From positions 124,001 through 188,000 of the forward strand of contig NZ_FXTO01000003.1 of the NCBI RefSeq assembly GCF_900182725.1: a DNA stretch of 64,000 nt, in the 5' to 3' direction. The stretch is from Thalassovita litoralis (GTDB lineage: Bacteria; Pseudomonadota; Alphaproteobacteria; Rhodobacterales; Rhodobacteraceae). Shown piece by piece: positions 37,473 to 46,227 of the stretch; the first letter of the stretch is position 1; each line of letters starts with the position of its first letter. Under the pieces are notes generated by a model. It saw nothing but the letters and a program-made list of their open reading frames with translations, was not told the origin of the DNA and did not search any database. Both the position numbers and the translations under genes were made by a program.

Positions 37473-38813
37473 ATGATGATGAAGAATTGGCTAAGAAAGC
37501 ACCCAGAGGTGCGCACGATCCGCGTGGCCGCAGCAGACCTGAACGGTCAACCGCGTGGCAAACGCGTCCCCACCCGTTTTGCCGATAAGGTGGTCGAAGA
37601 CGGTACGCGGTTTCCGCTGTCCGTCCTGAATCTGGACATCTGGGGCGAAGATATTGATGACAGCCCGCTGGTTTTCGACAGTGGCGATGCCGATGGCGTT
37701 CTGAAACCCACCGAACGGGGGTTCATGCCGATGCCGTGGCTGGAAGCCCCCACCGCATTGTTGCCGATCTGGATGTTCCGCGAAGATGGCCGCCCCTATG
37801 ACGGCGACCCGCGCCATGCGCTGCGGTCGGTCGTGGAACGGTTCAAGGCACTGGGCCTGACCCCGGTTGTGGCGATGGAAATGGAATTTTTCCTGATCGA
37901 CGATTCGGGCCGCAACCTTCAGGTGCCGGTCAGCCCGCGATCCGGCAAACGCCGCAAGGCCGCTGAAACCCTGTCCATCCGGGCGCTGGATGCGTTCGAT
38001 ACCTTCTTTACCGATCTGTATGACGCCTGCGAAGAAATGGACATTCCCGCCGACACCGCCATTTCCGAGGCTGGGCTGGGGCAGTTTGAAATCAACCTGA
38101 TGCACTGCGACGACGCCCTGCGCGCCGCCGATGACGCATGGTTGTTCAAGATGCTGGTCAAGGGGATGGCCCGCAAACACGGGTTTGCCGCGTCTTTCAT
38201 GGCCAAACCTTATGAGGATTACGCCGGGTCTGGCCTGCACACCCATTTTTCGCTGATCGACAAGGACGGCAAAAACGTCTTTGACGATGGCGGCCCGAAA
38301 GGCACCGATATGCTGCGTCATGCGGTGGCGGGCTGTATGCGGGCAATGCATGACAGCACGCTGATCTTTGCCCCCCATTGGAACAGCTATGACCGGATGG
38401 TGCCCGGCGCCCACGCCCCGACCGGGATTTGCTGGGCCTATGAAAACCGCACCTCGGCCATTCGTATTCCATCGGGCAGCCACAAGGCGCGGCGGCTGGA
38501 ACATCGCGTGGCGGGCGGCGACGTGAACCCCTATCTGTTGCTGGCGGCCATTCTGGGCGCGGCACTGACCGGGATCGAAGATCAGCTTGAACCGCCTGCC
38601 CCGATCACCGGCAATGCCTATGCGCTGGACCTGCCCCGCATCCCGGACACATGGGGCGTTGCCATTGATGCGTTTGACAACAGCGACATCATGAAACGCA
38701 TTTTCAGCCCGGAAATGATCCGTAACTTTGTTCTGACCAAACGGCAGGAACTGTTCTACATGGATGAACTGACCCCGGATGAACGGGTTGTCATTTACCT
38801 TGATACGGTCTGA
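37473..38813 (+). CDS. Glutamine-synthetase-family gamma-glutamyl-amine ligase, copy 1
   Basis: A ligase of about 446 residues, related to gamma-glutamylputrescine synthetase PuuA. MEMEFFLID and GQFEINLMH hold the metal Glu residues, GSGLHTHFSL is the glutamate/ATP loop, and ENRTSAIRIPSG the Arg-containing ATP region. Several starts are possible (ATG at 37473, 37476 or 37479, or GTG at 37422); none has a strong ribosome-binding site. It would join glutamate to an imported amine. A hairpin follows it. Confidence 0.82.
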   Translation: MMMKNWLRKHPEVRTIRVAAADLNGQPRGKRVPTRFADKVVEDGTRFPLSVLNLDIWGEDIDDSPLVFDSGDADGVLKPTERGFMPMPWLEAPTALLPIWMFREDGRPYDGDPRHALRSVVERFKALGLTPVVAMEMEFFLIDDSGRNLQVPVSPRSGKRRKAAETLSIRALDAFDTFFTDLYDACEEMDIPADTAISEAGLGQFEINLMHCDDALRAADDAWLFKMLVKGMARKHGFAASFMAKPYEDYAGSGLHTHFSLIDKDGKNVFDDGGPKGTDMLRHAVAGCMRAMHDSTLIFAPHWNSYDRMVPGAHAPTGICWAYENRTSAIRIPSGSHKARRLEHRVAGGDVNPYLLLAAILGAALTGIEDQLEPPAPITGNAYALDLPRIPDTWGVAIDAFDNSDIMKRIFSPEMIRNFVLTKRQELFYMDELTPDERVVIYLDTV

Positions 38814-38821
38814 TGAATTTC

Positions 38822-38843
38822 GGGGGCCGGGCGACCGGCCTCC
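38822..38843 (+). terminator. Hairpin after the first ligase gene
   Basis: GGGGGCCGG (38822-38830) and CCGGCCTCC (38835-38843) pair, with one G-T pair, around loop GCGA and are followed by a short T-rich stretch. Could be a partial terminator inside the cluster. Confidence 0.5.
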
Positions 38844-38900
38844 TCTTGTCGGGTGATTATGACGCGACTAGATTCAAGCTATCAACGCAACTGGTGATTT

Positions 38901-39581
38901 ATGAAAATCGGCATACTGCAAACCGGCTATGCGCCGGACCCCGTGATTGAAACCTCGGGCGATTACCCGGCCATGTTCGCCCGCCTGCTGGATGGGCATG
39001 GCTTTGATTTCCACACATGGGAGGTGGTGGACAACCAGTTTCCCGACGGCCCGGACGACGCCGATGCCTGGCTGATCACTGGATCACGCCACGGCGTTTA
39101 CGAGGATCACCCGTGGATCGCCCCGCTGGAATCCCTGATCCGCGCCATCCGTGACAGCGGCAAACCGCTGGTCGGCGTGTGTTTCGGCCACCAGATCATC
39201 GCACAGGCATTGGGTGGCAAGGTCGAAAAATTTCGGGGTGGCTGGGCGACCGGGCGGCAGGATTACGACATGGGCGGGCAACCGCTGCGCCTGAACGCAT
39301 GGCATCAGGATCAAGTGGTGCAACGCCCCGAAGGGGCGCAGGTTCTGGCCTCGAACGGCTTTTGCGAAAACGCGATGCTGGCCTATGGCGATCAAATCCT
39401 GACCATCCAGCCCCACCCCGAATTTACCAGTACCGTGATCGAAGGGCTGCTGAACCACCGCGCCAAAGATGTTGTGCCGGACGACCTGATTGCCCGCGCC
39501 ACCGAAAACCTGACGCAACCTGTGGACAATGCCGACCTTGGACAAACAATGGCCGCTGTCCTGAAAGGGGAAAAAATATGA
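38901..39581 (+). CDS. Class I glutamine amidotransferase-like hydrolase
   Basis: A 226-residue triad hydrolase. The nucleophile Cys94 is in GVCFGHQ, and the His-Glu pair in QPHPEF. No synthase domain is attached. In Puu-type pathways such a protein (PuuD) cleaves gamma-glutamyl-GABA to free the product and glutamate, which is the probable role here. Overlaps the second ligase by 4 bases (ATGA). Confidence 0.82.
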   Translation: MKIGILQTGYAPDPVIETSGDYPAMFARLLDGHGFDFHTWEVVDNQFPDGPDDADAWLITGSRHGVYEDHPWIAPLESLIRAIRDSGKPLVGVCFGHQIIAQALGGKVEKFRGGWATGRQDYDMGGQPLRLNAWHQDQVVQRPEGAQVLASNGFCENAMLAYGDQILTIQPHPEFTSTVIEGLLNHRAKDVVPDDLIARATENLTQPVDNADLGQTMAAVLKGEKI

Positions 39582-40936
39582 CCGATTGGATCAACAGCAT
39601 CCCCGAAGCCGCGCAGGCCTATCTGGCCGAACGGCGGCTGGACGAGGTGGAATGTATCATTTCCGACCTGCCCGGCATTGCCCGAGGTAAGGCCGTACCA
39701 GCCGGGAAATTCGACAAGCAGGAATACTTCCACCTGCCGGATTCGATCTTTTACCAAACCATTACGGGCGACTGGGGCGAAGCTGCGGGCGACGAGGGCT
39801 TTATCGAGCGCGACATGATCCTGCGCCCCGATATGTCCACCGCCACCGCCGCACCGTGGACCGGCGACTGGACGCTTCAGGTGATCCACGACGCCTATGA
39901 CCGCAAGGGCCGCCCGATCCCCTATGCGCCGCGCAACGTGCTGAAACGTATTGTGGACTTGTACCGCGCTCAGGGCTGGGAACCTGTGGTGGCCCCGGAA
40001 ATGGAATTCTATCTGGTGGCCCGCAATCTGGACCCGGCCAAACAGATCGAACCGATGATGGGGCGCTCTGGCCGTCCTGCGGCAGCGCGACAGGCCTATT
40101 CGATGTCGGCGGTCGATGAATTCGGCCCGGTGATCGACGACATTTATGACTTCGCCGAGGCGATGGGGCTGGAAATTGACGGTATCACGCAGGAAGGCGG
40201 GGCCGGACAGTTGGAAATCAACCTGCGCCACGGCAACCCGGTGAAGCTGGCGGACGAAGTGTTTTACTTCAAACGCCTGATCCGCGAAGCTGCATTGCGC
40301 CACAATTGTTTCGCCACCTTCATGGCCAAACCCATCGCGGATGAACCCGGCAGCGCGATGCACATCCACCATTCGATCATCGACATGGAGGATGGCACCA
40401 ACCTGTTTTCCGGCCCGCAAGGTGGTGAAACCGATGCGTTTTTCCACTTTATCGCCGGGTTGCAGAACCACCTGCCGTCTGCCATCGCGATGCTGGCGCC
40501 CTATGTGAATTCGTACCGCCGCTATGTCCGTGACCATGCCGCGCCGATCAATCTGGAATGGGGCCGCGACAACCGCACCACGGGCATTCGCGTACCGCTG
40601 TCCGGCCCTGCATCGCGCCGGGTGGAAAACCGGCTGGCGGGGATGGATTGCAACCCCTATCTGGGGATCGCAGCATCGCTGGCCTGTGGCTATCTGGGCC
40701 TGATGGAAGAAAAACGCCCAGAAAAGCAATTCAAGGGGGACGCCTATGACGGGGAAGAGGACGTGCCGCGCGTGTTGGGGCAAGCCTTGGATATTTTCGA
40801 CGACGCCAAGCAGTTGCACGAGCTGATCCACCCCGATTTCGCGCGGGTCTATTCGATCGTCAAACGCACGGAATACGAAGAATTCCTGCAAGTGATCAGC
40901 CCGTGGGAACGCGAACACCTGTTGCTGAACGTCTGA
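39578..40936 (+). CDS. Glutamine-synthetase-family gamma-glutamyl-amine ligase, copy 2
   Basis: A 452-residue PuuA-like ligase, distinct from copy 1. PEMEFYLVA, GQLEINLRH, GSAMHIHHSI and RDNRTTGIRVP are the corresponding active-site segments, all apparently intact. The start at 39578 follows a GAAAGGGG Shine-Dalgarno sequence. Having two different ligases beside one amidase suggests two amine substrates, or two steps on a diamine or polyamine. Confidence 0.85.
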   Translation: MTDWINSIPEAAQAYLAERRLDEVECIISDLPGIARGKAVPAGKFDKQEYFHLPDSIFYQTITGDWGEAAGDEGFIERDMILRPDMSTATAAPWTGDWTLQVIHDAYDRKGRPIPYAPRNVLKRIVDLYRAQGWEPVVAPEMEFYLVARNLDPAKQIEPMMGRSGRPAAARQAYSMSAVDEFGPVIDDIYDFAEAMGLEIDGITQEGGAGQLEINLRHGNPVKLADEVFYFKRLIREAALRHNCFATFMAKPIADEPGSAMHIHHSIIDMEDGTNLFSGPQGGETDAFFHFIAGLQNHLPSAIAMLAPYVNSYRRYVRDHAAPINLEWGRDNRTTGIRVPLSGPASRRVENRLAGMDCNPYLGIAASLACGYLGLMEEKRPEKQFKGDAYDGEEDVPRVLGQALDIFDDAKQLHELIHPDFARVYSIVKRTEYEEFLQVISPWEREHLLLNV

Positions 40937-40945
40937 CCAAACGGG

Positions 40946-41031
40946 GCCGCCTGACGGCGGCTCTGGATATCTCGCGCCTTACGGCGCGCGGGGTCTCAGG
41001 GGGCGTTGCCCCCTTTTGGCCTGACGGCCAA
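40946..41031. repeat. Four tandem short hairpins (REP-like element)
   Basis: Four stem-loops in 86 bases: GCCGCC/GGCGGC (40946-40961), CGCGCC/GGCGCG (40973-40988), GGGGGC/GCCCCC (40999-41013) and TTGGCC/GGCCAA (41016-41031). Three have 4-base loops of TGAC or TTAC. This array between two genes of one cluster looks like an interspersed palindromic repeat unit. Confidence 0.65.
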
Positions 41032-41072
41032 TTCACCCCCAGAGTATTGATAATCAAAAAGAAAGGGTGCTG

Positions 41073-42377
41073 ATGGACCTGCTTTATTCCAATGACACGC
41101 GCGGGCAATATCCCGACAGTTGGTATGCCGCGACCGCCAATGCCCTGCCGCCGTTCGAGATGCTCAAGGGCGAGGTGACAGCCGATGTCTGCGTGATTGG
41201 GGGTGGATATACCGGGCTATCGGCGGCGCTGCATCTGGCCGAAGCGGGGCTGGACGTGGTGCTGCTGGAGGCCCATCGCGTTGGGTTCGGCGCATCGGGG
41301 CGTAATGGCGGGCAATTGGGCAGCGGTCAGCGTCAGGATCAGGAAGTTCTGGAAAAAATGGTGGGGCGGGATGCGGCCCACCAGCTTTGGGATCTGGGCG
41401 AAGAGGCCAAGGATCTGGTCAAAGGGTTAATTTCAAAGCACGCAATTGACTGTCACCTGCGGCCCGGCATCGCGTGGACCGGGTTCAACGGGGCGGACGT
41501 CCGGCATTTGCATGACTATGTCGATCTGATGCAGCGCGATTATGGCTATGACGACATCAGCGCCCTGTCAGCGCAGGAATGCGCGGAAATTTGCCCCTCG
41601 CCCGCCTATAAGGGGGGACTGCTGGATATGGGGGCCGCGCATTTGCACCCGTTGAATTTTGCGCTGGGACTGGCCGGAGCCGCCACCAAAGCCGGGGCGC
41701 GCATTTTTGAAAAGACCCATGTGCATCAGGTGGTTGAAGGCAGTCCAAATGTCGTCCGCACGGATCAGGGACAGGTGCGGGCCACCCATGTCATTCTGGC
41801 CTGCAATGGCTATCTGGGTGGGTTGAACCGCAAGGTTGCCGCGCGGGTCATGCCCATCAACAATTATGTGGTGGCCACAGAACCCTTGGAGGACATGGGC
41901 AAAACCGTGCTGGCGCGTGACATTGCCATCGCCGATACGAAATTCGTGGTGAATTATTTCCGAATGTCCCATGACGGGCGATTGTTGTTTGGCGGCGGTG
42001 AAAGCTATGGCTATCGCTTCCCCAAGGATATTGCCACCAAGGTGCGCAAACCGATGCTGGAAATTTTCCCGCATCTTCGGGATGTACGGATCGACTATGC
42101 CTGGGGCGGCACGCTGGGGATCACGATGAAGCGGCTGCCCTATCTGGCGCGTGTGGGCAAAACGGCGCTGTCGGCCTCGGGCTATTCGGGGCATGGCGTA
42201 GGCACCGCTGTTCATGCCGGGATGCTGATGGCAAAGGCCGTTCAGGGCGACAGCGAAGGGTTTGATATCATGTCAAAAATCCCGACCATTGCTTTTCCGG
42301 GGGGCACGGCGTTCCGTACCCCGCTGCTGACGCTGGCGATGACGTGGTACGCGATGCGGGACCGGCTGGGGGTGTAA
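41073..42377 (+). CDS. FAD-dependent amine oxidase (gamma-glutamylputrescine oxidase type)
   Basis: A 434-residue DAO-family flavoenzyme. VCVIGGGYTGLSAALHLAEA is the FAD-binding fold, and GFGASGRNGGQLGSGQ matches PuuB/OrdL proteins. These oxidise a gamma-glutamylated amine to the aldehyde, ammonia and H2O2. ATG at 41073 with GAAAGGG 5 bases upstream is preferred over GTG at 41067. It completes the ligase, oxidase, amidase set; the aldehyde dehydrogenase expected in between is not in this cluster. Confidence 0.88.
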   Translation: MDLLYSNDTRGQYPDSWYAATANALPPFEMLKGEVTADVCVIGGGYTGLSAALHLAEAGLDVVLLEAHRVGFGASGRNGGQLGSGQRQDQEVLEKMVGRDAAHQLWDLGEEAKDLVKGLISKHAIDCHLRPGIAWTGFNGADVRHLHDYVDLMQRDYGYDDISALSAQECAEICPSPAYKGGLLDMGAAHLHPLNFALGLAGAATKAGARIFEKTHVHQVVEGSPNVVRTDQGQVRATHVILACNGYLGGLNRKVAARVMPINNYVVATEPLEDMGKTVLARDIAIADTKFVVNYFRMSHDGRLLFGGGESYGYRFPKDIATKVRKPMLEIFPHLRDVRIDYAWGGTLGITMKRLPYLARVGKTALSASGYSGHGVGTAVHAGMLMAKAVQGDSEGFDIMSKIPTIAFPGGTAFRTPLLTLAMTWYAMRDRLGV

Positions 42378-42483
42378 TCCGCCAAAACCCCCGCTGATTA
42401 CCCCCCACGTCATCGGAAATTCATTTGGTCTTTGCTCAAATTTCCTTTAGAAATCTTGAAAAGATAATTCAGGAAATCCGAAA

Positions 42484-43698
42484 ATGACGCTACCGCCGAA
42501 TGTTTATGACGCCGAACCGATCCCCGAAACCGCACGGGCCGAGATTGAACGTCTGCTGCAATCCGGCGATCTGTTCCGCTATACCGCGCCGGAAAATGCG
42601 CCGGTGACATTGTTGGAACGCGATTTTGCGGCGTTCATGGGCGTGAAATACGCACTGGCGGTATCCAGTTGTTCAGCCGCGCTGTTCCTGTCGCTCAAGG
42701 CGCTGGGGTTGCCGCGCGGGGCGCGGGTGCTGATCCCGGCCTTTACCTTTGCGGCGGTGCCGTCATCCATCGTTCATGCCGATTGCGTGCCGGTTCTGGC
42801 CGAGGTGAGCGAGAATTATCGCCTGAATATCGACGATTTCGCCGCCAAGCTGGATGACAATATCGACGCGGTGATCATCAGCCATATGCGCGGCCATACC
42901 TCGGATATGGATGCGATCATGGCGCTGTGTCAGGCGCGGAATATTCCGGTGATCGAGGACGCGGCCCATTCGCTGGGCACCACATGGCATGGGCAGAAAA
43001 TCGGCACGATTGGCGATGTGGGCTGTTTTTCGTTCCAAAGCTACAAATTGCTGAACGCGGGCGAAGGCGGGGTTTTGATCACCAATGACCCCGATATTGT
43101 GGCCCGTGCCGTGATCATGTCCGGTGCTTATGAGCATAACTGGAAAAAGCACCATGCCCAGACGGGCGAGGACGCCCAAGCCCTGACCGAGGCTTTTGGC
43201 CGCTGGCAGAACCAGTTACCGCTGTACAATCTGCGTCTGAACAACCTGTCAGCGGCCATTGTCCGGTCGCAATTGGACGAGGTGGCCCGACGCGTCAGTG
43301 ACGGGCGGCGCAATCATGATTATGTAGCGGCCCGGCTGAATGAATCACCGTGGATTCAGGTGCCCGAGAAGCTGGACCCCGAAGACCGCGCCCCGGATTC
43401 GATCCAGTTCAATCTGGTTGGCATGAACGAGGACGAGGTCCGCGCCTTTGAAGGGGCCGCCGCAAAGCACGGTGTCAAGGTGCAGATATTCGGGCTTAGC
43501 ACTGATAACGCGCGGGCCTTCTGGAACTGGCAATTCATGGATATGATCCCCGACTTGCCCGAAACCCGCGCCATGCTGATGAAAGCCTGCGATGCCCGGT
43601 TGCCTGCGCGGCTGCAACTGCCGGAACTGGACCTGATAGCCGATGCCCTGATCCGTGCAGCACAGGATGTTATGGGCAATCTGCGCGCCTATGGCTAA
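42484..43698 (+). CDS. DegT/DnrJ/EryC1/StrS family PLP aminotransferase
   Basis: A 404-residue fold-type I enzyme. SSCSAALFLSL is the cofactor phosphate loop, VIEDAAHSLGTTW contains the Asp, and FSFQSYKLLNAGEGG the PLP Lys. Family members usually aminate keto-sugar nucleotides, yet no nucleotide-sugar genes are nearby. Placed 106 bases after the FAD oxidase on the same strand, it may act on an amine or aldehyde from that pathway. Confidence 0.87.
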   Translation: MTLPPNVYDAEPIPETARAEIERLLQSGDLFRYTAPENAPVTLLERDFAAFMGVKYALAVSSCSAALFLSLKALGLPRGARVLIPAFTFAAVPSSIVHADCVPVLAEVSENYRLNIDDFAAKLDDNIDAVIISHMRGHTSDMDAIMALCQARNIPVIEDAAHSLGTTWHGQKIGTIGDVGCFSFQSYKLLNAGEGGVLITNDPDIVARAVIMSGAYEHNWKKHHAQTGEDAQALTEAFGRWQNQLPLYNLRLNNLSAAIVRSQLDEVARRVSDGRRNHDYVAARLNESPWIQVPEKLDPEDRAPDSIQFNLVGMNEDEVRAFEGAAAKHGVKVQIFGLSTDNARAFWNWQFMDMIPDLPETRAMLMKACDARLPARLQLPELDLIADALIRAAQDVMGNLRAYG

Positions 43699-43768
43699 GG
43701 CCTGTCCCGCTTGACCCAGTGGCACGACCCGGCGCAGGGTTGTGCTAGTCACAGGCAGGAGAGCGGGC

Positions 43769-44674
43769 ATGACAGATTACAGCGCAGGCGCGGCATGGAT
43801 GAACGGGAAAATCATGCCGATCGGTCAGGCATCCATCGGGGTGCTGGACTGGGGGCTGACCCATAGCGATGTGACCTATGACGTGGTGCCAGTCTGGCGC
43901 GGCGGCTTCTTTCGGCTGGATGATTATCTGGATCGCTTCATGACCTCGATGGCGGAATTGCGTCTGGAACCGGGGATTGACCGGGCGGGTATACGTGCGG
44001 CGCTGGTGCAGATGGTTGCGGCATCCGGCCTGCGCGATGCCTATGTGGCTATGGTCTGTTCGCGCGGCGCCCCCATTGTGCCGGGAACGCGGGACCCACG
44101 GTACTGCGCCAATCATTTCTTTGCGTGGTGTGTGCCATATGTGAACATCATCCCCCCTGAACGTGTGGCCGAAGGTGTATCCGTCTATATTCCCGATGAT
44201 ATTCACCGCATCCCCGAAGATTCCGTTAACCCGCGCGCGAAAAATTACCATTGGGGGGATTTCACACAGGGGTTATTCGCCGCCAAGGATCGGGATTTCG
44301 ATACGGTTTTACTGACCGATCACGCCGGAAACGTGACCGAAGGGCCGGGATTTAACGCCTTTATCATCAAGGGAAACCGGGTTGTGACCTCGGATCATGG
44401 GGTTTTGCACGGGCTGACCCGGCGCACGGCGATTGAAATGTGTCAGGTCGAAGGGTTCACCGTGGAAACCCGCCCCCTGCCCTTGACCGAATTTCTGGAA
44501 GCGGACGAGGTATTCCTGACCACCTCATCGGGTGGGGTGATGCCTGTCGCACGGGTGAACGATAGGCTGTTCGGGAACGGTGCGCCGGGGCCGCAAGGCA
44601 TGGCCCTGCGCGACACCTATTTCCGGTGGATGGAGCGCGAAGATTTCCGCGACGACATCCCCTATGACTCCTAA
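43769..44674 (+). CDS. Class IV PLP aminotransferase (D-amino-acid/branched-chain type)
   Basis: A 301-residue fold-type IV enzyme. The PLP Lys lies in NPRAKNYHWGDF, and EGPGFNAFII holds the conserved Glu region (TEGPGFN). The start at 43769 follows CAGGAG. Substrate choice among D-alanine-type, branched-chain-type and aminodeoxychorismate-lyase-type cannot be made from sequence. Last plus-strand gene before the convergent liv operon. Confidence 0.86.
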   Translation: MTDYSAGAAWMNGKIMPIGQASIGVLDWGLTHSDVTYDVVPVWRGGFFRLDDYLDRFMTSMAELRLEPGIDRAGIRAALVQMVAASGLRDAYVAMVCSRGAPIVPGTRDPRYCANHFFAWCVPYVNIIPPERVAEGVSVYIPDDIHRIPEDSVNPRAKNYHWGDFTQGLFAAKDRDFDTVLLTDHAGNVTEGPGFNAFIIKGNRVVTSDHGVLHGLTRRTAIEMCQVEGFTVETRPLPLTEFLEADEVFLTTSSGGVMPVARVNDRLFGNGAPGPQGMALRDTYFRWMEREDFRDDIPYDS

Positions 44675-44749
44675 AACGGCCCCTCGCAGGATTGATCGAA
44701 TAAGCCACCATCAAAGCGATGCGCTGGTATCTGCCCCTGAGGGGGACGA

Positions 44750-45469
44750 TCAGATTGCAAGATAACGGTTGGTGATTTCCTGATTGGCGCGCAATTCCTG
44801 AATCGTGCCGACATAAACAATCTGCCCTTTGTCGATCACCACAGCGTCTTCGGACAGGCCCAGACAGAAGTGCATGTTCTGTTCGGCCAGAATGATCGTG
44901 ACGCCGGTGCTGCGCAAACTGCGGATAAGCCTGCCGATTTCCTGCACGATGATCGGTGCCAGCCCTTCGGAGGGTTCATCCAGCAGGATCAGATCAGGGT
45001 TCCCCATCAGGCACCGGGCCATCGACAGCAATTGCTGTTCGCCACCGGACATCATTCCGGCCTTGCGCCCGCGCATCCCCGCAAGGATCGGAAAAGCGTC
45101 ATAGATGGTGTCTATGGTCCAGTCGGTTTGTCCGTCCGGTCCCGGTTTGGCGGCAATGCGCAGATTGTCATCCACCGTATGTTGCGGGAAAATCTGCCGG
45201 TCTTCGGGGACCAGCCCGATACCATGCCGGGCCACGGTATGAGGCTGGCGGCCATTCAGCCGGTCATCGCCATAGTGGATGGACCCGCTGCGCACCGGGG
45301 TTACGCCCATGATCGCCTTCATCGTCGTAGTTTTGCCGGCGCCATTGCGCCCCAGTAGCGCCAGCGTCCGGCCCTTGCGCACACCAAAGGACATATCAAA
45401 CAGGATATGAGAGGCACCGTAGAATACGTTTACCTTATCCAGAACAAGCTGGTTTTGCGTGTCGGTCAT
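44750..45469 (-). CDS. livF: Branched-chain amino-acid-type ABC transporter, ATPase LivF
   Basis: A 239-residue ATPase. Walker A GRNGAGKTT, signature MSGGEQQLLSMAR and Walker B LILLDEPSEGLAP are typical of LivF. Last gene of the SDR-livKHMGF operon; overlaps livG by 4 bases. Confidence 0.92.
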   Translation of the reverse strand: MTDTQNQLVLDKVNVFYGASHILFDMSFGVRKGRTLALLGRNGAGKTTTMKAIMGVTPVRSGSIHYGDDRLNGRQPHTVARHGIGLVPEDRQIFPQHTVDDNLRIAAKPGPDGQTDWTIDTIYDAFPILAGMRGRKAGMMSGGEQQLLSMARCLMGNPDLILLDEPSEGLAPIIVQEIGRLIRSLRSTGVTIILAEQNMHFCLGLSEDAVVIDKGQIVYVGTIQELRANQEITNRYLAI

Positions 45470-46227
45470 ACCGCGTCCTTTACCGTATCGGTTTCTGAAC
45501 CAAGATAGGCTTTGATCACTTCGGGATTGCCGCGGATTTCATGGGCCTTGCCCGAGGCCAGCACGGCCCCGTATCGCAAGACGTGGATGATTTCGGCGGT
45601 TTTGAACACCAGATCAATATCGTGTTCGATAAAAATCAGCGTCATGTTCCGGCTTTTCCACAGGTGTTTCACCGTGTCCATCATCTGCCATCGTTCCTCT
45701 GGCCCCATGCCTGCGGCGGGTTCGTCCAGCAGCAAAACCTTTGGGTTCAGCGCCAGCGCCAAACCGACATCCAGCAGCTTCTGATCGCCGTGGGAAATTT
45801 CCCCCGACAGGCTACGGGCTACGGGTTCCATCCCCAGAAGCGCCAGTAATTCTTCGGTCTGGTGGCGGACATTGAGGGGGGGAAAGGCGCTATGCAGTTG
45901 GAACGCAGTGCGATTATGTGCGCTGACGGCGGTAGCCAATGCCTCTTCTACTGTCATGGAGGGGAAGATGCTGGCGACCTGAAAGGCCCGCCCGATCCCC
46001 TTGCGGACGATGGCCGCCGGTTTAAGACCTGAAATGTTTTCGCCGTCGAACATGATCCGCCCACTGGTGGGCACCAGATGGCCAGTGATCTGGTTAAACA
46101 GCGTGGTTTTGCCCGCGCCATTCGGCCCGATGATCGCACTGAGCGACCCTGCGGGGAAATCAAGCGTGACATCATCGGTGGCGGTCAGCCCGCCGAACTT
46201 TTTCACCAGATGATCAAGATGCAGCAT
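45466..46227 (-). CDS. livG: Branched-chain amino-acid-type ABC transporter, ATPase LivG
   Basis: A 253-residue ATPase. Walker A GPNGAGKTT and Walker B VLLLDEPAAGMGPEE are clear; the signature loop reads LSGEISHGDQKLLDVGLALA, the usual LivG variant. Overlaps livM by 14 bases and livF by 4 bases. Pairs with LivF to power the importer. Confidence 0.92.
   Translation of the reverse strand: MLHLDHLVKKFGGLTATDDVTLDFPAGSLSAIIGPNGAGKTTLFNQITGHLVPTSGRIMFDGENISGLKPAAIVRKGIGRAFQVASIFPSMTVEEALATAVSAHNRTAFQLHSAFPPLNVRHQTEELLALLGMEPVARSLSGEISHGDQKLLDVGLALALNPKVLLLDEPAAGMGPEERWQMMDTVKHLWKSRNMTLIFIEHDIDLVFKTAEIIHVLRYGAVLASGKAHEIRGNPEVIKAYLGSETDTVKDAV

Noticed and set aside
39392-40918. 508-codon minus-strand open frame
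   Set aside because: Antisense to the second gamma-glutamyl ligase; the ligase motifs are conserved and the antisense product resembles nothing.
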